Assembly (NCBI GenBank): GCA_020091685.1
Contig: CM034601.1
Location: 9,736,419-9,800,418, forward strand
Length of the DNA: 64,000 nucleotides
Reading direction: 5' to 3'
DNA from: Lutjanus erythropterus
Lineage: Eukaryota > Chordata > Actinopteri > Lutjaniformes > Lutjanidae
Shown: in pieces, positions 11,970 to 25,249 of the stretch
Layout of the letters: every line of letters starts with the position of its first letter
How positions within the stretch are numbered: the stretch's first letter is position 1
Notes under the pieces: generated by a model
Told to the model about the DNA's origin: nothing
Database searches by the model: none
Seen by the model: the letters and a program-made list of their open reading frames with translations, nothing else
Translations under genes and position numbers: made by a program

Positions 11970-12105
11970 CTCAAACCAGAAGGAGTGACTGTCTTTATGC
12001 AACCTCTATGCAAATACAACTGTGTTGTTCCCCTCCTGTGATTGGTTGAGCTTGTCACATGAGTACCAGCTTGTTGTATGAGTCATATCCGACATTGCCC
12101 AAAAA
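11970..12105 (-). promoter_or_regulatory. Relic H2B promoter
   Basis: This stretch aligns with the promoter of the intact H2B at 13957-14090. Shared are 'AGGAGTGACT', 'TCTTTAT', an octamer ATGCAAAT (12008-12015 region), 'CCTGTGATTGG' (CCAAT box read on the minus strand), 'AGCTTGTTGTATGA' and 'TCATATCCG'. The octamer and CCAAT box are typical vertebrate H2B elements. Its gene is broken. Confidence 0.75.
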
Positions 12106-12934
12106 AAGTGACCCAGAAGCCTGCAGCTAGGAAAACTGCAAAGAATGCTGCCCAAGAACAAGACGGCAGTATCTAAGAGGAAATAAGCTGTCACCCGATT
12201 GAATAAACAAAAGGCTCTTTGAGGAGCGACCACATCATCCCAAAAGAGCAGATTCCTGTTAACTGACACTGACAGTAGACACACATTATTTACAGTAGGA
12301 CATTTATTGTGAGATAAGAGGAGAAAGAGCGATCTAATTGATCTAATCATTGACTGTGATGTCGGAGGTCAATACAGTGATGATGACCAGAGATATGAGA
12401 GCACGAGTGAGAGCCCGAGCTCTGTGTTTGGTTGGTCAGCGAGTCAGCAGCAACCCGCTCCATCTTCCATCTAACACAAAGACTGTTTCATCTGGTAGCA
12501 CCTCTGGCTACCCACCCCTGAGTTTCCTGTTTCTATGAAACAGTCAGAGGTGCCCTTCGAGGTAATAAAAAGAAAAAGTCTCATTCAGCTGCTTGTTGGA
12601 GGGAAAGGCCATAGTGACAAGCCCTCACCTCAGGACTGTCATTAGTAATTAGTTTTAAGTTTTAATTTAGCATTTTAGTTAGTCCTCTATTGCAATTGAA
12701 AGTGCTGTCATATAACTTGTAGTATACTTGGCCATATTTGTAATTGTGGAGAAATGTTAATGTCAATTGACCAAAACATTTTACAAGCTTAAAATACAAA
12801 ACCAATGAGCATAATAAGCATAAGAATTGGATAAGTAAACAAAAAACAGCAAAAATATATACATAAACACATACGCATATGCAGCACAGGTGACTAACTC
12901 AGCCTGAATTGAATGTCAGAGAGAAAATGTGGGT

Positions 12935-13400
12935 CTTAGACAGCGACTCAAATGTTTCTGAGCAGCTCTTATACGGACAGGCAAGTTATTCCATAAATTA
13001 GGGGCAGCCACTGCAAAGGCTCAGTGGCCTCCATTTCACATCTGGATGTAGGAACTTCCAGGAGCAACCAGTTAGATGATCTTGTTAACCTGAGTGGAGC
13101 GTGAAGACGTAAGACTTTGGATAGATATGGTGGTGCCAACCCAACTTAAAACCTTCAAAACAAGCAATAAAAATCTTAAATCAATCCTCATCTAGACAGG
13201 AAGCCAGTCTAGAGGGACCAAAACTGGGGTTATGTGATCACGCTTCCTTTTTTCCTCTTAACAGGAAAGCAGCTACATTCTAGATTGACTGAAGTCAAAG
13301 GGACAACAGATCTAACCAAACATACAAAGAATTACAGTAGTCCGGTTGTGATATATTGAGAGCATGAATAACACTCTTGAAATAGAAAAGAGCCAATTAT
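12935..13400. repeat. Widespread teleost interspersed repeat fragment
   Basis: I recognise the order of words (TTCCATAAATTAGGGGCAG, AGGAGCAACCAGTTAG, CCAACTTAAAACCTTCAAAACAA split over 13138-13165, TTATGTGATCACGCTTC, ACAGTAGTCCGGTTGTG) as a highly repeated fish sequence of retroelement type. It is degenerate and without an open frame; the exact family is not assigned. Confidence 0.55.
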
Positions 13401-13501
13401 GAAAGTAACTCCAGTGATGTTACACGTCTGTCATTTTTCTGTACACTTACTACAGCTTATTGGTTTATGAAATGAGGAAAAGCTCTTTGAATGAAGTGGG
13501 T

Positions 13502-13517
13502 GGCTCTTAAAAGAGCC
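13502..13517 (-). terminator. Histone 3' stem-loop (H2B)
   Basis: Minus strand GGCTCTTTTAAGAGCC. It is followed after about 14 nt by CAAAGAGC, which fits the histone downstream element that pairs with U7 snRNA. It lies 26 nt past the H2B stop codon. Confidence 0.93.
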
Positions 13518-13543
13518 TTTGTGTTGTTGAGTTGAAAGCAGGT

Positions 13544-13918
13544 TTACTTGGAGCTGGTGTACTTGGTCACAGCCTTGGTTCCCTCAGACACAGCGTGCTT
13601 GGCCAGCTCACCAGGCAGCAGCAGGCGGACAGCAGTCTGGATCTCCCTGGAGGTGATGGTTGAACGCTTGTTGTAGTGAGCCAGACGGGAGGCTTCACCG
13701 GCGATGCGCTCAAAGATATCACTCACAAAAGAGTTCATGATACCCATGGCCTTGGAGGAAATACCGGTGTCAGGGTGGACCTGCTTGAGGACCTTGTACA
13801 CGTAGATGGCATAGCTCTCCTTTCTCTTGCCTCTCCTCTTCCTGTTGCCCTTGCTGACGGCCTTCGTCACGCCTTTCTTCGTACCCTTCTTGGGTGCAGT
13901 CTTTGGTTGTTCAGGCAT
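13544..13918 (-). CDS. Histone H2B, intact (124 aa)
   Basis: Core histone H2B; it pairs with H2A in the nucleosome. The single exon has ATG at 13916-13918 and TAA at 13544-13546, with a stem-loop and no poly(A) signal, as in replication-dependent histone genes. The histone fold is canonical: [60 protein letters not shown], and the C-terminal helix with the conserved ubiquitin-acceptor region AVTKYTSSK. The N-terminal tail ([20 protein letters not shown]...) differs from the other intact H2B at 29.7 kb and is unusually rich in Arg just before the fold (KRRGKRKES). Upstream are a TATA-like CTTTATAC (13974-13981, reverse sense), an octamer-like CATGCAAAC and a CCAAT box. Confidence 0.96.
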   Translation of the reverse strand: MPEQPKTAPKKGTKKGVTKAVSKGNRKRRGKRKESYAIYVYKVLKQVHPDTGISSKAMGIMNSFVSDIFERIAGEASRLAHYNKRSTITSREIQTAVRLLLPGELAKHAVSEGTKAVTKYTSSK

Positions 13919-13956
13919 CCTTTCTTGTTCGTACTTGCAGCTACGAATGAGCTGAG

Positions 13957-14090
13957 TAGGGAGGAGTGACTCTCTTTATACAAGTTTCATGCAAACGCAG
14001 CTGTGTAGTCCCCTGCCTGTGATTGGCTGAGCTAGTCATGCAAGTTCAGCTTGTTGTATGACTCATATCCGCATTGCCAACTGCACTGGG
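13957..14090 (-). promoter_or_regulatory. H2B promoter
   Basis: On the minus strand, upstream of the H2B ATG, are a CCAAT box (GATTGG on the plus strand near 14021), an octamer-like ATGCAAAC on the plus strand near 13989, and a TATA-like element near 13974. The region is duplicated at 11970-12105 in front of the broken H2B. Confidence 0.65.
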
Positions 14091-14099
14091 TTTTATGGT

Positions 14100-16740
14100 G
14101 CAGGAGTGAGACACAGAGAGGCAGATGTTTGTAATACTGCATTTCATTTCCACAGATCCTCTGTGGGCTGTGATCAAACCTTCTTCAAATATTAAGATCC
14201 CTGTATGTTATAGAAAGGTGTGAAGCAGGGCTGTCTGTATACATCTTGGCCATAATTTCTTAAAGTAAACAAATCAAGATGGAGGTCTGTGCTACAAATG
14301 CCACAAAAGTGTCTTCTAGGATGCTAAGCCTAATTTCTGACTAAAGCTGTGCAATTTGAGCATATTTCTGATGCAATTTTTGAGCCCCTCGACTCTCTTT
14401 AGAATAGGAACAAATTTCAGCTTTGTCTGCTGCTCCCAAACGGCTGTCGGACGTTTGGATTTGTTTCTGACAGGTCAGAAATTTTGGGTGGCCGCTGTCA
14501 GGCTCTCACACAGTGGAAGCAGAGTCATGAGTTGATTTCCTGAGGTCAGTTCCTTTTTTTCTCTTTGCACCTTTGTGAAGCTGATAACAAGAGTGTCTGA
14601 AATTGCCACTGGCTTTACATCGTAGACAATGTACTCAAACAGTAGGATCTGGAGAACAATATTTCAAAAATTGTACAGTGCCCAGTTTAAGTCAGTGAAG
14701 GGGAGGTGGATAGAAGAAGCTTATGACTAAATTTTTAACATTTGATCGAATACTAAATCTATGGAAGCCCATTTCCACCAGTGTACCTTATTACAATGAC
14801 TTAACGGATCATTTGTTTTCATCACATTGGTGACGGTGAAATGGGTTTCCATACAATGAAACAGAGACAACCTTGGCATTGTTTGACACTGATGAAATTT
14901 TCTTTGCAAGTTCAAGTGATGTGAAGTCTTTGCTGTTGGAGAGGTGGTAGCTCTTAGCAAACCATTGTCTCAAGGTTAGTTGTTCTATTTCATATAGGCT
15001 TCGCCTTCAAAGAGCTGTCGCTGTTGGGTTTATCCCCATGCACACACAAGATTTTCTTTCGTACCACTGTACACTGTGTACACTTTTCTCAGGTCTACAT
15101 CCAGAGTATATAACACCTGCGTGACCCGAGCTCTGCTCCCAGTTAAGCCAGCTTTTTCTTCAGGTGATGAAGGGTGGAGCCAGTGGGGCCCACAGTTTAG
15201 AGGGTTACACCTATACACATAGAATCTGGGGTTACAATACGTAACCAGCGTTCTTTCATCTGTGATTCATGAGCCAGTGTGAAGACGTTTATGCTTAACA
15301 CATTGTTTGTTGCAGTATTCTTCGAAATGCCAGAGGGTGTGTAGACTCACATCTTTTCCCCAGTGCCGCACAAAAACTGCATGTCGAGCAAAATGACTCC
15401 TCTAAAACACCGGGCAGGAAATAAAAACACAGAATAGAAAACTTTTTACTTACCTTTTTAACTTTTCAAAAGTCTGGTGCACAGCGCCGCCAAGAAAATC
15501 TGCTCAAGCTGCCATCTTGGTCAAGCCTCTAACGACTGATGAAAGTATATATAGAGTTATAGAGATAATGCATCCACCACTGTCAGATATAAATTTATAG
15601 ACATGCCCTCTTCATGTAAAGTAATTTTTTACACAGCTCAATATTCAAGTTTACAGAAATATAACTAATATAACATCAATTTGCCTTGTAAAAAGTGTAT
15701 TCCACATACAGATTAAAACTGAAAGTCCACCCAGGTGGCTTAACAGGGCTGTGCAGTACATGTGGGTATACAATTAAGTTTTATTATTTTGCTTGTTGCA
15801 AATGAACAAACATTTTACTAGCAAGGACCACATCATCAACAATATGTATTGAATTGATTTATTTATAATTAAAACGTGAAGCATTGTGAAAAGATAAATC
15901 TTGATCTTCACAGAATATGGAAGTGAAGGAGGAGGGGAGGGTTAGGTGGGTATTTATGCCAGAAGAGGTGCGTTTGAAGTGCGGTGACTCTGTGCCGAAG
16001 ACTCAAAAACATTTCATAAAAGCTTCATTACCAAAGGAGAGAGAGAGAACATCAGTGACAAAAGGACAGTTCACAGTAGGTCTTTAATTGAATACACAAA
16101 AAGATAATAATAATAAAAAAGACAAGATTTGCAGTGCACCAGTCATGTTATACTGCTCAGTGTGATCCTTATATTTTATACATTGACACTTGCAACAAAA
16201 GAGAAATTTCAAAATGTATTTTTTGATAAGTGAACAGTTTACTGCCTAAAGCAATCATACAAGAACAAAGTCCATTTATACATCACATGGTACGACAAAC
16301 TAATCAAAATCAGGTCTATTGTCAAGTACCAAGAATTAATAGCAAGTACTTTAAGTTAATGTTAACAGAAGATTGGAAAAAATAAAAGTGCACACAACAG
16401 TTTGTAGAACAGTGTTGTTCCATGGCTTATCTGTCTTCATGAAGTAATTTCTATCTGCAGAACAAGAAATCTAAAGATTTTAAAGGCAAATGAATATTCC
16501 TTATTAACTGTAGTTAATATTCTTTTACTTCTAGATTATGACAGTAGATGGCACACTTGCCAGATAAAACACCTGCAGAATATTAACCATGAGCACTGAA
16601 CAGTAAAACTTAATCACCACCATAATTTTGATTCTCATGATACAGAAAACATGGTACATCACCAACTCCTCCAGCTAAATGAGCTCCCCACAAACTTTAT
16701 ATATATCATAAAATATAACAGGATAAACTCTTCAGATGAA
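14100..16740. other. Intergenic, no gene recognised
   Basis: AT-rich spacer between H2B and the broken H4. I see no exon, RNA gene or complete transposon. Near 15480-15540 the minus strand reads 'AAGATGGCAGCTTGAG', which recalls the 5' end of some LINEs, but support is weak. The 16.1-16.4 kb part is duplicated at 23.8-24.1 kb. Confidence 0.5.
16095..16385. repeat. Duplicated histone-cluster flank, copy A
   Basis: Similar in order and content to 23805-24120: 'AAGATTTGCA', 'TACTGCTCAGTGTGATCC' against 'GTGCTACTCAGTGTCATCC', 'TAAAGCAATCATAC', 'GATACATCACAT'-like sequence and 'ATAGCAAGTAC'. It lies downstream of the H4 pseudogene; the other copy lies downstream of H1, an offset of about 7.75 kb. 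Confidence 0.75.
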
Positions 16741-16746
16741 GTGAGT

Positions 16747-16762
16747 GGCTCTTAAAAGAGCC
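16747..16762 (-). terminator. Histone 3' stem-loop (H4 pseudogene)
   Basis: Minus strand GGCTCTTTTAAGAGCC, perfect, followed by a GAAGAGTTT downstream-element-like word. It is preserved although the gene it serves is broken. Confidence 0.9.
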
Positions 16763-16796
16763 TTTGTATTTCAGAATCAACAGATGAAGATCAGGT

Positions 16797-17106
<310 letters not shown>

Positions 17107-17542
17107 TTTTCTTCTTGTTTTGTTAGAATCAGATGTGATCACAGCCGAAGAGGCGCTCTCAATTTATAGTGTGTCTACGGACGTGAGAGAAAGCAGATGC
17201 CACAAGTTTCGATGGGTGGTGGCAAACTGCGCTACTTCCTGCTTTATTTCCTGAGTGAAGTCAGCTGACAAATGTTAAGTTGAATGAAAAGTAAACTAAC
17301 GGACATGATTCAGCAACAGTCTTTTCTATATGGAGCTTCTTATTAGACCTACAAGTTCATAGTCTTTATATCACGACTTACAACAAGTATTGTTTAAAAA
17401 CAGCTAATGTCCCTGTTTTATATTTGATAGGTACTAGGATTGAAGGTTTAATTGAAAACCTTTTCATCAACCTCTTTGATTTGATTTGTAAACTGGATTA
17501 AATAGTGTTTGGTGGCATTAATGGATACAGACACTACAGACA

Positions 17543-17544
<2 letters not shown>

Positions 17545-17577
<33 letters not shown>
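17545..17577. repeat. (AT)n microsatellite
   Basis: About 33 bp of pure AT repeat, followed by further AT-rich sequence. Confidence 0.9.
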
Positions 17578-17584
<7 letters not shown>

Positions 17585-18038
17585 TTATATTGTGTATTAC
17601 AGAATGATTTTACCCCAATGTTGATCAATGTGTGTAACTTTTTAGATAAAGTTAAATATCTCCCATTACGTCTGTGTGACATTTATGTTCAAGTCAGTTT
17701 TGGATGATGTTGTATTGTGCTTTTTAGATGATAGTGGATTCATGTGCTGGAATGTTTGGTTTGTTGTTAGTTTGTGTTTATGAACAACAATCCAATTATG
17801 GACATACAAATGACCAGACATGAAAATAAGATGTTTATTAAATACAGTCCACTGCATTTCATCTATACTTTTTCATTTTAATTTGGAAAGTCATGCAAAT
17901 TATAACATTTCACTGTAATACAAATGCATGAAAGACTCTGCTGCTCAGCTTTTATTCAGGATAGTCTGAGTTTTAGTTTGACAAAATGTAAATCTCTCTT
18001 GGACATAATTTAATGACAACATATGAAACATTCAATTA

Positions 18039-18493
<455 letters not shown>

Positions 18494-18659
18494 TTGTTCT
18501 CGTTTAAAATAACTTGAACACATAATCGTTAATGTTCGTGGGTGGTATTATTTAGTTTGTTCTATGCAAAGTTTGCTGCGCTGTTACTCGCACAGGATTG
18601 GCTGAGTTTTGACAACCGTTCTGGGAGTGAAGAGGACCGTTGCAACCGTTTGCAAGATA

Positions 18660-20860
18660 AGGAATTGAAAGAGAAAAAAACCGGGTAGGATCAGTGAAAT
18701 TTAAGAGCGGGTACAGACACGGAAAGTTAAAACGTAATTAATTATATCTGTCCATCACCCACCCAAATAATAATAATCCACGTGAAACAACAGTGTCAAG
18801 CTGAATTGGGAACAACCAGGAAACTACAAACTACAAACTACAAGGGCAGTGTACATGGTGGTTCTGGCTCTGCAGAGCTATGGAGACATATTATTAATTA
18901 AAGGCAAAACAAGAAATGACCCTATTAAAATATTATACAGAAATACAGATAGACTGGGGTGGGTTGAGCTCTTGTGTCTCTGACTTGCTAATACTGATAT
19001 AAACTAAAAGGGTTTGGTATAAATCTGTTACGTAACATGAAAAACTCCCACAGATCTTGTGGTATGCAGCAATGCTAAAGTACATATTATGAAGAGCTTG
19101 TCGACTTTACAGAAATTGTCCTCACATTTAATTCGTGATGTTGTTATTTGATGTTATTGATGTGTATGTTATATTCTTTTGGGTTATTATTTATGTTTAT
19201 TTGTTTTTATTGGATTATTGATTTTTAAATACTTTATTAAAGTAAAGAGGAGAATTTACATGGATACAAAATAATATGAAACAGACAAATTCAGTAATAT
19301 ATCATAAAAATAATACATCATCAACAATGTCAACAATACTACATAATTGAATTAGCAAAATACAGTATACATTTAAATTGTTAGCAAGTGCCATGGTTTG
19401 AGTCTCTTGCTTTTTTTTTGCTGGATGCCAGCTCATACAAACTCAGGTGTTTAATTAAAACATCCAACTCAAACTGGTTCATAATAATGACTGTGACATC
19501 ATCAGGGTAAGCCATTGCTTTAAACATTACAGAAATTTCCAACGTGAATACCAGAAATAAGAGGATCACAGTTAATCATTTTAATTAAGGGGCTTATTGC
19601 CAAAACATATAAAGCAGCGCCAGTGGGCAGCCCTGTTTGACTCTCTCTCAACACAGAAAGGGTCTGTTAAAAGCCATTCACATCAACACGGACACTTGAT
19701 TTTATATACAGACATTTAACCATATGGATAAAGCTTTGGGAAGCCATAAGCTTCCATCACTGATCATAAATAATCTCTTGAGAAGATAGAAGGCAGCATT
19801 TGCCTGGCTGCTAACAACAATACATGTAAAACACCTTTTCACAGTTAGCTAAGTCAAATTCACATGTCACTGAATACAGTCATAAAACTAATTATATCTC
19901 ACAATGCCTTGTTCCCATGGGCGCTGTCATTTATGGCTCCTCTGCATCCTCCTGCATGTTGGTGCTTGAAATTCTTAATTAAAATAAATACTGCAAATTG
20001 GTGGCTCAAAAATGGACTTTTTTTTTTTCTGCAGCCACACTAGTCTTCTAGTGTATGAGAGGCATAGGATATGAATAAATATTAACCCTTGGTGTTTTTC
20101 AAGTGTAACATTTAAGGACAAGAATAAGGCTATTTCTAGTTTACTTTTTCATTTTGCCTTTGTTTAATAAGTACTACTTCACTCACAATTAATATATAAG
20201 CCTACAAGTAACTTTTATAATTTGTGTTTCACTGTCAAATGAACTCAAGTACAAATTATCTTCTTTTGTTTTTCCACACCAGTAAAGAGAAACCTTTTTT
20301 CAATAACTCAGTACAAACAATGTAAAGGTACATTCGGCATCAAACAAAGAAAGAAGCAATGAAAAGGAAAACACAGCATGGAGACTATCACATAGCTGGG
20401 ATAATGAAACAAGATCAAACAAAGTAAATTAAAGAAAGGGAAAAATGGATAAAAATATATAAAGAAAAATTGTGAGAGTGTGACAGAAATGTCATTGAAA
20501 AACATCAAAGTGGCCACAGACATTAATGGTTTTGATAGCTTTATTGTTTTCTGAGGACTCAGTTAAAGATATACAGGTCTTTGGTGTGTAAATTTACATT
20601 TAAGAATATACAAAGAGCAAGATTAGATTAATAAGAAAGAAATATTAGCATCTTTTTCACGTCTGTGGTCTAATATTCAATTATTAACGTCTTTACACAC
20701 AATTACATGTGTAAAACTTACAAGACCAAAATAAATGAGAGCACGTTTCGGGATGTAATTCTTAGACAGACCTATTTACATTTGTTCGAGGTTACTTTAC
20801 CAGTAAATAGACACGTGATGAACGCTGCTCTTTCATGTGACGTTTGCTTTTAGACATCCG
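18660..20860. other. Intergenic, no gene recognised
   Basis: AT-rich DNA with several small open frames lacking recognisable domains. Parts near 19240-19760 recall decayed retroelement sequence (the minus strand gives 'FKAMAYPDDVTVII' at about 19490-19530, a reverse-transcriptase-like YxDD context), but no longer homologous frame can be followed. Confidence 0.45.
19480..19760 (-). repeat. Possible decayed LINE reverse transcriptase fragment
   Basis: Minus-strand translation contains AYPDDVTVI, the pattern around the catalytic YADDV box of fish L1-type reverse transcriptases, with Ala replaced by Pro. Further upstream on the same strand, 'AGGGCTGCCCACTGGCGCTG' (about 19615-19634, reverse complement) resembles the RQGCPLSP segment. 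No intact frame exists. It is supported by these two short motifs only. Confidence 0.5.
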
Positions 20861-20867
20861 CTCTGGA

Positions 20868-20966
20868 GGATTGGTTAGTTTTAATTCTTTTATCCTATAG
20901 TTGAGCAGCTACAGCGCGCGCTGCACCGATCACCGCTGACGTCACTGGAGAGTTTCTATATAAAGC
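20868..20966 (+). promoter_or_regulatory. H3 promoter: CCAAT box, CRE and TATA box
   Basis: ATTGG (inverse CCAAT) at 20870-20874, a perfect palindromic cAMP response element TGACGTCA at 20937-20944 and a TATA box TATATAAAG at 20957-20965 precede the H3 ATG by 65-160 bp. The spacing suits a start site near 20990. These are classic vertebrate histone promoter elements, and they look intact although the coding sequence is not. Confidence 0.8.
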
Positions 20967-21003
20967 TGCTCTCACACAGTTGGTATTCAGTCTTTACCTG
21001 TGA

Positions 21004-21492
<489 letters not shown>

Positions 21493-21973
21493 TGACAGAG
21501 CAGTTTGTCCTTTAACCTATCGCTATAATTCTAGAAAACTACTAAAACTCTTGGATAAAGTCATGCATTCAAATGACACCCATTTACGAGCAAAACTCGT
21601 CGAAGGTCACGTTTTGGGACTGTTTAATGACTTGAGTATTTAAGACATTTTAAGGCCTTGAATGCCACTTTACTGGTAAAACTATACCACATTAAAAGTA
21701 AATAATTAACAATTATAATTGCTCAAGACAAAACGACACCCTAAGCATACCATATACCGTACCCTTTACTATATACATATACATAGATTAAACAGTAGCC
21801 TCTCAAGTTGTAGAAAGATGATATACAAATATTAGACGTTGTTGGCGATTATTACGTTTGAAAGTCTCTGAAGGACTTTTTGTTATTTTTTAGACTACTC
21901 ACCTATAGATGAATATTGGGAGATGTCACACGTAATTTCACAAAGGACATTAACTCTTAAATCAGTAGTGAGT

Positions 21974-21990
21974 GGCTCTTAAAAACACTT
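21974..21990 (-). other. Orphan, degenerate histone stem-loop
   Basis: 'GTGAGTGGCTCTTAAAA' matches the sequence around the minus-strand histone stem-loops at 16.75 and 27.94 kb, but the second stem arm is lost (ACACTT instead of GAGCC). No histone coding sequence lies to the right; a CCAAT motif (22042-22046) follows within 65 bp. Confidence 0.55.
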
Positions 21991-22099
21991 GTTTGTTTAA
22001 GCGGCGTGACTGAGAACGGGCGCTGTGGGCACTACGATCGTCCAATCAGGACAGAGCTTACCTGTAGCGCTTCCGCTTTGCGCTGTGAGGTTTGTCAGA

Positions 22100-24480
22100 A
22101 TAAAACACTAGTTCAAAGTGAATTTTGCGGTACAATTTTTATATACGATCATATAACTTACAAATGAAATAAACTGACAGTGTAGTATTTACAATATCAA
22201 TAGAGATCTACACAGTCACATCAAAGTAAAATGGATTCTTTATGGTAAAAAAAAAAAAATGCTTCCTTTCTTTAAAGAGAATTAATGACCCTCTGTTGCC
22301 ACCCTCAGGAATGTTACAGTAACAGCAAACAAGCTGGTTTATCAAAAGTCAGCAACTGTAATGAACAGTACCTACGTATTTAGTGGTCAATATATGTTCT
22401 GTCTACTTTGTGTTTACTTCACATATTTGAACAAACAATTGTGTGTAGGTTAGATAAAATAAATAATAAACACACTTTTGATCTATCCAAAATGCTGCAT
22501 TTGAGTATTTCACAGTTTAGATCTGGACCAATATGATGCCAAAATTCAGAACCATTTGGATCCCATCTCAGATGTGGATTTCATGTACTGTCAATTAGCT
22601 GGGGTTTTGGATACTGATAACCAAGATTTTTATCAAACTGCATGTAATTAAAAATATTTAAAGCCCTGCAAAATAACTTTGGCCTCTTGACAACACACTA
22701 CTGTAAAATGCAAGTGTAACAAAATACAGATAAAACATTTTTCAAAGCATGTAAACATTGCAACTTTTTTGTACCAAACCATCTAACATACTGTATATTG
22801 TTGTTTGTGGTCATAAAATAGAAAAGCAGAGACAATAGAAATGCAGGATCCAAGCAAGGATTTGTGCTTGTTGTTCATTTAGGCAACATCAACAATTATA
22901 ACATAATTTCCCATAAACATGTGCTAAATAACTTTTTCTAATTATTATAACAGCCCAGGAATAAAATATTTTGAAAAAAAAATCTGCATTTATGATCTAT
23001 TCTATACATTACATATAATTTTGTACAGCCACTAAAGTGAATTCCTTCTCTGACATCACAATGAAATAAATATCACAAGTTACCAAAGTTTCTGCTGGGA
23101 TGTGAAAAACTGAATTTTAAGCAGTCAGTCCATCAGGCAGTCAGTATTTTGACCGCAGTGTGCACTTACTGCTTTTTGTTTTTTTTGGTAAAGTGGTCAT
23201 TATTAAAGGTATTTATTGTGTATACTGTATACTGTGCAGTGTTTACTTACTGTTTTTATTATGTAAGGCACGTGCACTGATAACCTGCTCACTTCATAAG
23301 GTAGTTATTGTGCTAAATTGTCATTTTGCTAAATCTGGTGCAACCATGTTTTAATTTTTGTAAATGATTACTGTCATTACACACTATCCCTTTATAAATC
23401 AAATAAACTAAATACTGATTTATGTGAAGAATTAATTATCTTCAAAAATAAAGGTTCATCATTTATGTAATGTGCTTTGTGTATTGTAGGTAAGTGTGTT
23501 ATGAGCAATGATGTATGATTTCTGAGTGAGAATTGTCAGTTCTATGGTCTCAAACAAGTTTATTTTGAGGGGAAAAATGGATCAAATTACATAATTCAGA
23601 GGGTATACCAAGAATGGCAACGTGTGATTTGATTCCTCTACTGGTCATTTTATAAAATACAATTTTCACTTTTGTTACACTCAAGTCTTAAGATTTAACA
23701 GATTTCATCATTACTTGTTTATTTTTCAAATATCTTCATCGTTATAGTGAATATTTGGTTGTGCAAACGAACATAATAAAATCACACTTTTAATAAACAT
23801 AAAAATAAGATTTGCAATTTAAGGAAATAAGTACATGTGGTCTTTATATAAATGCACAAAATTAAATTTGCAGCACATCACTACCATTGTGCTACTCAGT
23901 GTCATCCACTACTTTAGTTTTATACTGGATTCATTGTGACATTTATGGAATAAAATAGGAATTGGTGTTCTTTTGATAAAGGAACGTTTACCACCTAAAG
24001 CAATCATACCTATTGATACATCACATAACAAGAAATACAATAATCACAAGTTAAGTGCCAGGTAGGTTTACCAAAATGATGAATTATAGCAAGTACAAGT
24101 CAAGGAACATAAACAGAAAATTGCCACTAAGACAAGGAAAAATACAATATAGTTGTACTAAAAATGAATACAATACTGTTTACATGAAAGGGCTGTAAAG
24201 TTGTGCAGAAATGTGCATAAGTTTGCACCATTAAAACAATGAAATGTACAAGTTGGAAATTTGAAAATAATACAGAGTAGCAATTGGGACAAATGTCACT
24301 GAGTCTCCTCTGAGACATAATTATTTTGTCATCTTAAATTTAAAATAAATAAATACAAAAAAAAATAAATAAATACACTGTAGCCCAAATTTAATGTATC
24401 ACTCTTTTTTGTCTTCCCTCATAATACACTTTCTTAATGTGAATAGTGCATCTGCTGTTAGTGAGAGTTAACAGGAATGT
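22100..24480. other. Intergenic, no gene recognised
   Basis: AT-rich spacer between H3 and H1. Apart from the duplicated flank at 23.8-24.1 kb, no exon, RNA gene or complete mobile element could be supported. Confidence 0.5.
23805..24120. repeat. Duplicated histone-cluster flank, copy B
   Basis: Partner of 16095-16385. Both copies carry the 'TAAAGCAATCATAC' word followed by 'ACATCACAT' and 'ATAGCAAGTAC' in the same order. Here it lies about 400 bp downstream of H1. Confidence 0.75.
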
Positions 24481-24501
24481 GCTCTGTTAGGATGATGTGG
24501 T

Positions 24502-24517
24502 GGCTCTTAAAAGAGCC
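24502..24517 (-). terminator. Histone 3' stem-loop (H1)
   Basis: Minus strand GGCTCTTTTAAGAGCC, perfect, 27 nt past the H1 stop codon. Confidence 0.92.
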
Positions 24518-24543
24518 TTTGGTTTAATGAAACTGATGACAGC

Positions 24544-25168
24544 TTACTTTTTGGCTGCAGTCTTCTTGGTCTTTGACGCAGCGGCCTTCTTTGTGGGGTT
24601 TTGAAACTACACGCTTCTTGGATGGTTTCGGGGCAGCCTTCTTGGTGGTCTTGCTGGAGGCTTTCTTGGTACCAGCGGTTGCTTTTGGTTGTCACGGTCT
24701 TCTTAGCCTTGGTCGGGGTCTTTGCCGGCTGCTGGCTTCTTCGCTTGCTTAGGCTTTTAGCTGCTGGTTTCTTCGTGCCAGTGACTTGGCTTTGGGAGCG
24801 ACTTTCGTGCTGGGCTTCTTAGTTACTTTGGTTGAAGGACCTTTTGCCAGCTTGAAGGATCCAGATGCCCCGGTCCCTTGGCCTGGACCAGGGTCCCATT
24901 TGCCACCAACTTCCTGATAGCGGTGTTGACACGGGCCTTATTCTTCTCCACGTCGTAGCCTTCAGCACCTACAGACCTTTTGATGGCCGGCGCAGAGATA
25001 CCGCCCCGCTCCTTGGACTCGCTCACAGCTTGACGATGAGCTCGTTGACGCTGGGCCGGCCCTCCTCGGCTTATTGGCGGGGGCCTTCTTCTTGGCTGTT
25101 TTAGTTGGTTTAGCCGGAGCGGCCGCGGAGGCGGCGGCTGGCGCTGGAGCTGGAGCAACTTCTGCCAT
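24544..25168 (-). pseudogene. Linker histone H1 copy with several one-base deletions
   Basis: Linker histone H1 binds the nucleosome dyad and linker DNA. ATG is at 25166-25168 and TAA at 24544-24546. The Ala/Pro-rich start (MAEVAPAPAPAAASAAAPAK) runs into KKKAPANKPRRAGP. The frame then slips by a missing C in the GPSVNEL codons and a missing G in the IVKAVS codons. The globular domain continues as SESKERGGISAPAIKRSVGA and EGYDVEKNKARVNTAIRKLV. Another missing G follows in the [15 protein letters not shown] codons, and the Lys-rich tail also changes frame more than once. All indels checked in detail are losses from short G or C runs. If these are assembly errors, this is an intact H1 of about 210 aa; otherwise it is a recent pseudogene. 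Confidence 0.85.
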
Positions 25169-25249
25169 CGTTTCTTCAATTTTCACTTCTCTCAAGTCGG
25201 AGTAAACGGTTTGACAGTTCAGCGTTAGGGGCTGCACTTAAACACATCA

